Below the pieces are notes generated by a model that had not been told where the DNA came from, did not search any database, and was given only the letters and a program-made list of their open reading frames with translations. From assembly GCA_000711775.1 (NCBI GenBank), contig ARYC01000468.1:62001-126000 (forward strand): a stretch of DNA of 64,000 bases, read 5' to 3'. Source of the stretch: Oxytricha trifallax. Lineage: Eukaryota; Ciliophora; Spirotrichea; Sporadotrichida; Oxytrichidae. The translations under genes were made by a program, and so were the position numbers. Below are positions 48,946 through 59,182 of this stretch, piece by piece (within the stretch, counting starts at the first letter, position 1; each line of letters starts with the position of its first letter).

Positions 48946-50696
48946 AATAAATACAATTACTTATTTTATTATTTTTATTCAATTTATTCTCTGTAAAATA
49001 TAATTGAGGACAGAATTTCCATTATTTAATTTATTGCAATATTTTTAAGTCATAAAAATTAAATAGATCCTATACCTTTTAGGAAATATGCAATGTTTTC
49101 ATCTTATTTTTTTGTTGTTGTTCAAGATAAAATAATTTTATTGAAATCAAATTTTTATTTACAAAAAACTATATCGATTCACTTATAATATTGTATTAAT
49201 ATATTTATTTGAATTTATAAACAAAAAATAATATGAAAATCATGAAGTGACAGTTAACTTTCTGTAAATAGGCATTAAAATTTATGTTTTAATGTATAAT
49301 TAAAAATTAGCTGAACTTTAAAATCTACAAAGTTAAATCTAAATGAAATTTTAAGAGTTGAGGCAAGTTCTTTTGCTTTTAAAATCCTACATTTTTTTAA
49401 ATAAATAAATGTATTAACCCTTTAATAATTTCATCTTATAATTTATATTTTTTTTATTGACAAGTCTAACTTATAAGTGTCTCTCGAAAATTTAATAAAC
49501 TCTTTTATATTATTTGATTCAATTAAATTATAATTATATCACTATCTAAAAGGTATAAAGAGAATCACAAATAAAAGTAGAATATATTTCTGTTTTCAAA
49601 GATTATCTCATTTCTCACACATAATTAAATTAAGAAATCATTTAACAAAGTATCTTGTCAACTAAATGAATTAATCTTTAAATCATAATTTGTAAATTAA
49701 CTTTATTTGTTCATATTTTATCAAACTCAATTTGAACTACTTCTAAGTTACATGATTAACTGCAATTAAATTAACTATAAAACCTCGAGAGAGACTAATA
49801 TAAAAAGAAATTAATCTTAAAAATTTTAAATAATCTTTTTATTTATAGGGCATACAAAAAAATAAAGAATTTAAAGATATGGATAAATTTAATAAAAATA
49901 TTTGATATGTAGCTAAAAAGGTGGTTTTAAGCTAGGACTGTTATAAATAGCGGTACTGCTTTTAACTGATTCTAAGGAAAATTTAAAATACTTCAGCAAA
50001 TAAAAAGTCCAGTTTTAAATTTAATTCTTTATATAAAATGAACTAAGAAGCCTAATTATTTTACAGAAAGTCAACTCGCACTAGTTTGATTTTAAATAAT
50101 TTCTTTGATAACTTAAATATAAAAATAAATGTATTCCTATAAAAAAAAAATAAAAAATTCTATATTTTCATAGATTAGTTGATCAAGCAAAATTTAATAT
50201 TGAATTAAAATATTTAGAATCAGAAGAGTTTTTCTGTAAAACAAGGATATATATTATAATTATAAAATATAAATAATAATGAACGAGGGGGTTGACCATG
50301 AATCTTTTTAATCTTATAACAATTAAGATTATTTTAATTACTTAAATGAATTGAATAAAATTAATATTAATTTAATCTTTCTTCCCTTACAACAACTTGA
50401 CTCCCTTTGTGTATACTGATAAACTTATCAAATATTTTGAAGAAGATCGATTCCTTATTTTATTAAATTTTTCTAATACATTAATAAGATTATCAAATTT
50501 AAGTCTAAATAAATACTTATATTTTTATCTAATTATTATTAATCTATAAATTTCTATCACATCTTCATCTTATTTTTATTAAATGCATATTTTTTATAAA
50601 GTTTTATCAGGAATTATGTAAAATTTGAGGGTTAATTTTTAGTAAAGACAATTTTATTTGTAATTTTAATTAAAATATTTATTTAAATTTGATTTC
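48946..50696. other. Long AT-rich region without recognised genes
   Basis: About 1.75 kb of very AT-rich DNA, with no readable frame longer than expected and no repeat with sharp ends. It may be intergenic DNA or part of the insertion that separated the copy-3 gene pair. Confidence 0.4.
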
Positions 50697-53146
50697 TCAA
50701 CTTTCCAGAATTCTAAGGACTTTCTTCTTAATTCTTTAGAGATATACCAAACATAATTTCTCTCCATCCAACTTATTCTGAAGCAATATCAAATCATTTC
50801 CAACCGAGTTGTTTATTTAGATTTAGTATTGCTAAATCCTTTGAAGAATTTCTTTTTCTGAAGCATTAATTTATTCTAGTACTTTTGGCCAGAAAACACG
50901 TAAATTTTGGCAAGCGTCAAGCCATTTTTCTGCATAAGCTAAACAATAATTCTTAATTAATCTGATAAGCTTCGTAGTCAATGATTCTTCTCTCATCTCA
51001 AATCTATCAATATAGGGAAACATATTGATTTTAAGGCTGATTATAACATTGATTTTGACGTTTTTACTCTCATGTAAGTTATTTTATTTAATGTTAGAGC
51101 TTAATTCTTGCTGAAGTAAGATTTCTGAACTATTCTTTGTCAATTAGTTCTCCATTAAAAAAATCAATATAATTTAACTGCAAAGCAATCTCTTTATAAA
51201 GTAATACTTTACCTAGTCATTAAAGATTTAAATAATTGGAAAACAAACTATTTCATTTTTTAAATCTTTAAAAATATTTGTTAGGTTAATAGAAAATTTA
51301 TGGTTTTTTGTATTTTATCTATTTTTATTTTGAATTAAATTAATCTAAAATTTTATCTTAGCTCTTTCAAAGTATTACACAGTTAATTTTCATAAATAAT
51401 TCTATAATAAATCAAATTTAATGCTTAAGATTAATTTTCAAAAATCTAAAATTTATAATAAATATCTATTTATTTTTATCAGAAATACTTTAAAAAAAAG
51501 CAAAATACAAAGATGTATTGACGATATTCTACATAAATATATATTAGAGATAAGAAATTAAAATAAAAGCTAAAATAAAATTACTCACTAACATGATGAA
51601 AATGATTAATTATCTTTGACTATAAATGCATGTCACATATATTTATTATAGGAATGTAAGCATTATTCATAGTTTGCAATTATATTAGATTGGAAAATTT
51701 TATTATAAATTAGAGATGATACAAATTGTTTATTAATTAATCACAATATTTACTAATATTATTAAATCTATACATATTTAATGGAGCAGAGTCAAAAAGA
51801 TATACCAGCTTTCTCTTCCCTAAAAAATGTAAGAGAATCTATTTTATTTAACTATACACAATCTTTATCTAATTTCACAATTATTTTTACTTATTTCATT
51901 CATTATTAAAGGAAGATACAAAACAATCAAATAAATTATCATCTATAGTATTTTAATAATTTGATGATAAAATGAAGTAAATTTTTTCAAATTCTATTTT
52001 TTTTTAATTTGTACTCATTTATATTTATTTCTCAAAATATGAAAAAAGAATCATATGTGCCCGCCAACATTTATAGAGTATTTAGTATTAAGTTGTTATT
52101 AACTAATTTCAAGAATGATTGAATTGATGACTTTATTACGTTGAGATTTGATAAGTACACAATTTATTTAATGTATATTATATCTAATCATTGTACCTTA
52201 TTTACTTTAAACTAATAATTATATTAAAAATATATGCTCAATATGATAAATTTATAGCAATGAGTTGCAAATTCTAAAATAAAATATAAATTATACAAAA
52301 AAAAATTCCCTTAATTTTGCTTATGCATAAAATTGTAGTATAAGAGTTTAATAGTCAGCATAAACTGAAATTATTTTGGCTTTGAGTAGATAATTAACGT
52401 ATATTAATAATTGGCGTGATTATGAGGGTATTAACTAGATCCTCAATTTTTTCACCTTATAACTCATTTAAGGTTATTTATAAATATTTAAAAGATTGGA
52501 TAACAATAATAAATTTTCAGGGTAAATCAAGGAATAGTTGATGGAGCTTTTTGTAATATTTTAAAATTAACTCATAGAGATAAAAAAATTGAGTTTAACT
52601 ACTTAATAATTGTCTATATTATCAGTACTCGTCTCGATTAAGGTCTTTGAGAACGATATATCATTTTCATGCTTCTTTATCAATTCTTGAAATGTTTTCT
52701 AAATTCTTTGTTCATATATGCCACTCTTTTTCTATTGAGGAGAGTAGTACTTTTGTATAATGGAATCTCTGCTTAATTAATTAGTTATATTATAGAATTT
52801 AATTTATTATAAATTTAAGCTAAATTAAGGAGACCTTGATGTCAGTTTTAATCTCGATAAACTTGCCAGATCTCATATTATTTATTAATGATATTATTAT
52901 GAAATTAAATTAAACTCCACAACTTATAATTTCATTATAATCTTCCAATTTACAGGCAGCTATAAAGGATGCCTGCTCAGATAAAGGGAGACTTATTATT
53001 TGAGCTCTTAGGTCTTCCTCTTTTTTTTGATATCCTCTTCTATTAAGAATCTATTTCTTCTTTCCATTTAATAATTAAGTATATTTAATATAAGTTTGAA
53101 CATCTATTAATAATCTAATCTGATTAATATTTTCCTATAAACTCAT
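50697..53146 (-). CDS. P-family gene P3 (unknown protein, most complete member)
   Basis: ATG 53146-53144 starts MSLQENINQIRLLIDVQTYI, then KKEEDLRAQIISLPLSEQAS and FIAACKLEDYNEII (to about 52900) and GKFIEIKTDIKVSLIQL. Middle blocks are KTFQELIKKHENDISFSKTL (near 52690) and LVYLFDSAPLNMYRFNNISK (near 51800). C-terminal blocks are NGELIDKEQFRNLTSARIKL (near 51140) and, after a very short gap at about 51073-51092, ESKNVKINVIISLKI to RIKKKVLRILES and TGA 50699-50697. AT-rich gaps between blocks are probable IESs. The protein is predicted helical and charged, with no signal peptide or recognised domain. P4 is a tandem paralogue; P1, P2 and P5 are more distant ones. Confidence 0.6.
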
Positions 53147-53501
53147 ATTAAAACTAATTATTAATTAACTTAATTAAGAATCAAGTAATCTATTATATAT
53201 CTTAAATATTACAAAAAATAAAACTTAGAAATTCAACATATAAATTTAACAAAACAAATGTAGAGTACAATAAATTTATATTGCACTTATAAAACCCTTT
53301 GAACCAAAATTATTTAAAGGTTGAAAATTTTATATATAATAATAATCCCAAAACCCCCTCTTTGAAATTTTGTAAATTTTTAATTGGAAAAAAAAGTTGG
53401 GGGTATAATACATACTTTTTTTTAATTCAAGAATTTAAGGTTAATTATTAGTAAAGAGAATTAAATGTAAGTATTATAAAAATTAATATTGATTCTAGTT
53501 A
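53147..53501. other. Spacer between P3 and P4
   Basis: AT-rich sequence containing CCCAAAACCCCC near 53348 and TTGGGGGT near 53397. These resemble telomere-like ends but are not arranged as a clear element. No gene seen. Confidence 0.4.
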
Positions 53502-55310
53502 TCATTCTTCTATAATTTTAATGACTTTCTTCTTAATTCTTTAAAGATATGCCAAAAAACATTCCTATGCATCCAACTTATTCTGAAGCAATATCAAATC
53601 ATCTCCATTTGAGTTGTTAATTTAAATTTAATATTGTTAAATCCTTTTGAGTATCTTATTTTCTGTAGCATTAATTTAATCAAATATACTGGGCCAGAAA
53701 ATATGGCCATTTCGGTAATAATCAACCAAATTTTCTGCATAAGCTAAAAATCTATTTTTAATTAATCTTCTAATCTTTTCAGTATTCTCCAATTATTTTT
53801 GTCTAACGGCTTCACTATCAATATATGGAAACTTTTTAAATTTAAGGCTGATTCTAATTTTGAATTGGATGTTCTTACTCTCACATTATTAATTTTATTA
53901 CATATGAGAGCTTAAATCTTGCTGAATTTGTGCCTCTGTACTGTTATTTGTCAATTAGTTTTGCATTATAATATATAATTTAATTAAAAAGTACCTGTAT
54001 TATAGACTACATCATAATCATATAATTAAAGATTTAAATATTTGGAAGAAAGTAATTTATTTTCAATAAATCTTTTTATGTTAATAGTTAGATTAAATAC
54101 AAATTTATAATTTATTGCTTTTTTATCTATCTATAAACTTGGAACTTTAATTATTATAAAATTTATATCGGTACTAATAATATTTTTTAAAGGTTTTAAT
54201 ATATTTAAATATATTTATTTGCTATTATCAGAAATACTACTAGAAAAACATATATTACAATTAAAACTTTTGAGATACTCTATAAATAGATACAAGAGAT
54301 AAGAATGAAATATTATAAATTTAAATTTTAAATATCATATTAATTAGTATAATAAAGATGATAAATTAATTTAAAGTAAAAATCTCTTTTATGTAAAATA
54401 TATGCATATTTCTAAAAATTTAATAAATAGAATATTTTTTGCACAATATTTAATTTCCAAGAATATATCTAATTTTAATATAATATTATTTTATGTAAAT
54501 AACTCTAGAGTTATTTTTATAAATACTAATCACATTTAAATAATGAAATAATTAATACATAATACATAACATATAATTTAACTATAATTGGAAAATATTA
54601 ATATAAATTATAGATGATAAAAAATTGTTCATTATTAATCACAATATTTACTAATATTATTAAATCTAAACATATTTAATGGAGCAGAGTCAAAAAGATA
54701 TACCAGCTTCCTCTTCCCAAACAAATGTAAGAAAATCTATTTTATATAAGTATACACTTTCTTAATGAAATTTCACAATTATTTTTACTTATTTCATTCA
54801 TGATTAAAGGAGGAAATTAAACAGTAGAAAGTTCAGCAACAGTCAAAAACCCCATAACTCTCATTAGTATAATAATTTAATCACAAAATGAAGTAATTTT
54901 TTTTTCAAATTTGTTTATGAAATAATTTTCATACTTATATTAAGAGAGTTTTTTTTATTATATGCAATGATATATGTGTCCGCCAACATTTATACAGTAT
55001 AATAGGCTTATAATTAAGTTTTAATTAACTAAGTTTAAGAATGATTGAATTGATGACTTTATTACGATGAGATTTGAAAAGTACACAATTTAATTAATGT
55101 ATAATATATCTAATCATTGTACCTTATTTACTTTAAACTCATAATTATATTTAAAATATATGCTCAATATGATTAATTTATAGGAATGAGTCGCAAATTC
55201 TAAAACAAAAAATAAAATATACACAAATATTCCCTTTATTACTTTTATGCAAAAAATTGTAGTATAACAGTTTAATAGTTAGCATATACTAAAATGATTA
55301 GAGTTTTGAG
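53502..55310 (-). CDS. P-family gene P4, N-terminus missing
   Basis: Parallel to P3 for about 1.8 kb (offset 2.8-2.9 kb). Readable blocks are LVYLFDSAPLNMFRFNNISK (near 54700), NAKLIDKQQYRGTNSARFKL (near 53960) and, after a short gap, ESKNIQFKIRISLKFKKFPY and FLAYAENLVDYY to RIKKKVIKIIEE and TGA 53504-53502. The final block is open. The blocks equivalent to P3's first about 100 codons are absent, because similarity stops at about 55310 where the eIF2B delta gene begins. So P4 is probably truncated by the rearrangement, although its last exons look maintained. Confidence 0.55.
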
Positions 55311-55324
55311 TAATAACAATAAAA

Positions 55325-57433
55325 GAAGCAACCTAAGGAGAAGCCCTAAAAAGATGTTGGCAAGATGATCGACAGTGGTAAAACTCTGACCGCTGAGGAA
55401 AGTAAGTGAATTGAAATAAATTTACGGAAATAATCTATCATTTAATAGTATCTATGTCCATAAACTTTTGCGCGTTAAAATAGTACTAATTAAGATTATT
55501 TTAGAGTAAGCACTTAGAAAAGCAAAGAAAGAGGAAATGAAATAAGCGAAGATGCAAAAGACACAGTAGAAATTTGAAGCCGGAGACGAACAGGAAGAAG
55601 GGAAAGTTAGTTAGGAAGAAGCAAATGCTTCAAAAAAAAATCAAAAGAAATAAGGAAGTGCTAATTAAGCTCAATAGGACAATAGCAACGTATAGGTTGA
55701 AAGTTAATCTTAACAACAAACTGCATTTTCTGCGATGAGAAATTCTTTAGCTGCAGATATCTAGGAACCTGCTCAATCTACTACAACTTAGGGATAAATT
55801 TAAGAACAGAACACTTAATAAGTTCCCAATTTATAAACCCAATCCAGCTTAGCTCCACCCTCAAACACTTCCCGCACAGAGCAAAGAGGCCGTACTGGAT
55901 CGTTTTTCTCATATTATTCAGCAAACACTCAAGAGAATATTAAACATCCGCAAAATGCTGTGCAACAGGAACTTAATCAAGCTGGGTCTATTAAGGATAT
56001 TGCGCTTTTCAGCAGATTGGCTACTTTCAAGGAATAAAAAGACTATAATAATTTCACTTCTTTGAATCTTGATTTATTTTGATAAGGAATTTTACTAATT
56101 TTTACAGTAAAATATTAGGCTATTTAATTTTAGACTACATGGATTAACATAAACATCTGCATCCAAAAATAAGAGAACTTGGCATGCGTATTATTAATGA
56201 TCACTACGCTTCTAGTAACACTCGCTGTATCGCAATGATTCAAGCTTTGAAAGCTTTCATTAATAATTTTTAAGTACCTAGTAATAGATCCCTTAATAGA
56301 GAGCTAGAAAGTTAGCTTGATTAAATAATCTAGTTTTGGTAAGTTTATTTTAATTAAATCAATCAGGAATCTAAATCATTTTGATAGGGTTGGTTGTAAA
56401 CCATTTACAACTGGGCTTGAAACTATGACAGATTACATCAAGATATTGTATTTTAACCAAACATAAATAATTAGGTTTATAGAATCATTTTATATTTAAA
56501 GATGTCAGTTGCACAGCTAAACACAAAGCTTACTCAAGAATAATAAAAGAGGATCATCACAGATAAATTGGATAATTTCATTGCAGATAAAATCATAGCT
56601 GCAGATGAGACTATAGTTTAAAAAGCCATGCAAGTATTTTCAGATACTGAGGAAGAACACATTATGATTATGGGAGGCGTTTAATTGCTTTAAATGATCT
56701 TTATGGAAGCCAAAGACTAAAATAAGAAATTCAGAGTAATTGTTACTGACACTAGCCCAGAATTTGAGGGCAGAGAAATGGTTAAAAGGTTGAGTAGCTA
56801 TGGTATTCAATGCACCTATACCCTTATTAGCGGTATCAGTTTCTTAATACACAAGGTTACAAAAGTATTTATTGGAGCTTCCAGTGTTCTTTCAAACGGT
56901 GCTGTAGTTGCTAAAATTGGAACTTCAATGATGACTAGCATAGCTGCAAAGCACTTAAAACCTGTCGTTGTATTTTCAGAAACCTATAAATTTTCTGATA
57001 GAGTGAACTTGGATGCTATCAACAACAATGAAATTGGAGATCCCTCTAAAATTGCAAACAATCTCAGTAGAAAAACAGGGCAGCAGGGTGGATTAACTTC
57101 TCAAAACGATTTGGGAGATTGGAGAAAGAATAATAAGCTTGTCCTTCTTAATTTGAAGTATGACCTCACACCAGCTTAGAACATTAATATGGTAAGTGAA
57201 CTCTTTAATATACATGAGCTCTAATTCTTAATCTTAAATATCCACATTTCTTAAGCATTTTGTTTAACTAAATTGAATTCTAGATAATCTGTGAGTTTGG
57301 TAGAGTGCCTGCAATATCAGTGCCAGTAGTCATCAGAGAATCATAGAGAGAACTGGAGCTCAGTTTGGAGAATGAGAATATGCTTTTTAATCTTGAGGAG
57401 AACATAACGTCTAATTCAAGCATTCCATTGTGA
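55325..57433 (+). CDS. EIF2B4: Translation initiation factor eIF2B subunit delta
   Basis: eIF2B is the nucleotide-exchange factor for eIF2; delta is a regulatory subunit. Visible in order: basic N-terminus with KDVGKMIDSGKTLTAEE; Q/S-rich linker; SFFSYYSANTQENIKHP and ALFSRLATFKEQ (near 56000); LHPKIRELGMRIINDHYASS then NTRCIAMIQALKAF (near 56165); CKPFTTGLETMTDYIKM; LDNFIADKIIAADETIVQKA; FRVIVTDTSPEFEGREMVKR; VFIGASSVLSNGAVVAKIGT; VFSETYKFSDRV; NLKYDLTPAQNINM; and CEFGRVPAISVPVVIRES, ending at TGA 57431-57433. All are hallmarks of the eIF2B alpha/beta/delta fold. GT-AG introns at 55402-55504, about 56339-56397 and 57192-57283, and an AAGAT-pointer IES, interrupt it. No in-frame ATG is visible at the 5' edge, so a first block may lie elsewhere. 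Confidence 0.92.
55402..55504 (+). other. GT-AG intron in eIF2B delta
   Basis: Starts GTAAGTGAATTG and ends ATTATTTTAG; removal joins LTAEE to KQALRKAKKEEMK in frame. The pseudogene copy keeps the same intron at 28097-28193. Confidence 0.75.
56440..56503. other. IES with AAGAT pointer in eIF2B delta
   Basis: AAGAT at 56440-56444 and 56499-56503; keeping one copy joins TDYIK to MSVAQLNTKL in frame. The copy-2 pseudogene has the same AAGAT-bounded insertion (near 29184 and 29239), so the IES predates the duplication. Confidence 0.75.
57192..57283 (+). other. Last GT-AG intron of eIF2B delta
   Basis: 92 bp from GTAAGTGAACTC to GAATTCTAG; removal joins LTPAQNINM to IICEFGRVPAISVPVV in frame. 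Confidence 0.7.
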
Positions 57434-58115
57434 TTTTAGTTGTTTTTTATTGAAAATTCACAATAATTTTCATTAAGATAGAAATCATGTCATGGTTTAA
57501 TTTAGCTACATAAATTACATTTTTAATTATTTTCTAAAATTATAAAATGATTTGAAAATCCCCTCATACTAATCATAAAATTTTTAAATGAATGTTTAAT
57601 TTGCATTAACTAAAATGAAATTAACAAATTTTCAAATAATTGAATTTAATGAATATATAAAAAATGATTTACTCAATATAAGATTAAGTACATTAGAAAT
57701 TATAATTAAAAAATTCATGCTAATTTATAAATTTTTTCTATAACTATTTTTATTAAAAATTTACACATATATCAATCTTGTTGTATATTAAACATAAGAT
57801 CTTTCTATAAATATTTATTTATAAAAAAAATAATTTTAAAATATGATTTTATTAACTGAACAAATTTTATATATCTAAAATATTTAAAAGACCCTGTTCA
57901 AACATACAATTTATAAAATTATAAAAGAAGTTTATATAATTTATTGTAATTGTACAACCTGATTATTCATTTAGTAAATTCAAATCTTTTATGACATTTT
58001 AAAAATACAATAAGAAAAATTATTAATAAAATAATTTTTATTAAGTGTCCTAGAATTCTTATAACTTAACATTTAATTAATAATTTTTTTTGTAATCCTG
58101 TTTAATATATGTTTC
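57434..58115. other. AT-rich intergenic spacer
   Basis: Strongly AT-rich sequence downstream of eIF2B delta. Nothing recognised. Confidence 0.45.
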
Positions 58116-58130
58116 ATTACTTTAAGAATG

Positions 58131-58662
58131 ATGATGATGATGAATAACTTAAGGTAAGGTGAATAGGAAAACTAGAAATAAAGATCTCTAGTATTAAATA
58201 TATAATTATTATTGTTATTGCTATTGCTATTGTTATTATTATGATTGAGCGTATATATATTAGTTAGTTGCAGTTAGTGCTTAAGGTGCAAAATCTTTCT
58301 TATTCAAATAGTCATTATCTGTCTTATTTCTTCAGTAGGGGGAGCGACTTTGGCCTTTTGGACCTATGTGCCTCTCATAGGGTGTTCCAGAGGGTCTTGT
58401 CCCTTGTCATCTCGTCCCATGTCCCGACTTGCCTCTTCGGACCCCGACTCTGCCTGGGCGCGGCCTTTATCAGAGTAGTCCCTGGGGGCATGTCCCTTGC
58501 CTGGACCGGTCAGTGTGCCAACCACCTCAGACTGATCTTTTTTTATTCTTTCGCTTTTTTAGAGATGTTTTTTAGTTTTTTCTTTCACCTCTAAGTCGTC
58601 AGATGTGAGCTTCTTTTGAGATCAGGTAGACATCTTAAGCAATAGCAATAACAATAATAATT
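58131..58662. mobile_element. GC-rich island flanked by a 15-bp direct repeat
   Basis: ATTACTTTAAGAATG occurs exactly at 58116-58130 and 58663-58677. Inside, a perfect 25-bp inverted repeat (58204-58228 and 58638-58662) bounds a core (about 58330-58540) that is clearly GC-rich in an otherwise strongly AT-rich window. The minus strand of the core is open in the ciliate code over about 110 codons (SQKKLTSDDLEVKEKTKK, then VGTLTGPGKGHAPRDYSDKG and APPTEEIRQIMTI), with hydrophilic composition. The complementary plus-strand ORF of 108 codons is hydrophobic and probably its shadow. Candidates: an insertion with a 15-bp target duplication (retroposon-like), an IES with a long pointer, or captured foreign DNA. 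No known RNA or protein was recognised. Confidence 0.6.
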
Positions 58663-58677
58663 ATTACTTTAAGAATG

Positions 58678-59182
58678 TTTGATAAATTATTATTAAATTT
58701 AAAAGTTTATCAATTAATTTACTATTATTAATGCATTCTCATCGTTTATCTTAATAATTTGACCTTTTCTCTGATTTCCATTACCCATTGCAATTATTTA
58801 TCAATAGGGGGTCTATATAGTTAATTGTCAAATTCTTTCATAAGTTCTATGCCATTTGGACATTGTTATCTTTTTCCATCTAAAACATATGAATCATTAA
58901 TAATTTTATATTGGCTAACGTTACATAAATTTTATTTATTAATAATAAAGTTAAACTTTCAAAAACATTGATGATTTAAAATTTCAATAATTGTTCTATT
59001 TGAATTTTCTACTTATAATTTTACAAATAGATTTATAAAAACATTGTTGATAATGAATGATAATTCTTTATAAAAATCTAATAAATAAATATGATTAAAA
59101 CTGTTGAATATGTATAACTTTTTTAATTTATTTATAAAAGTTTAATTTAAGTTTAATTTAGACTTAGAAATGACTTAAAGAA
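58678..59182. other. AT-rich intergenic spacer
   Basis: No readable ORF or repeat was found between the GC-rich island and the 3' end of P5. Confidence 0.45.

Noticed and set aside
51781-51830. Plus-strand start MEQSQKDIPAFSSLKN, repeated at 54680, as a possible first exon of eIF2B delta
   Set aside because: The same DNA reads on the minus strand as a longer conserved P-family block (LVYLFDSAPLNM), which explains the conservation better. The plus-strand reading also occurs upstream of P3, where no eIF2B copy exists.
53348-53405. CCCAAAACCCCC and TTGGGGGT as a telomere-bearing mini-element
   Set aside because: Too short and not bounded by target duplications; the inverted match is only a few bases.
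58268-58594. 108-codon plus-strand ORF in the GC-rich island
   Set aside because: It is strongly hydrophobic and sits opposite a hydrophilic open frame on the minus strand, so it is more likely a shadow or a by-product of GC content. Not called as a gene.
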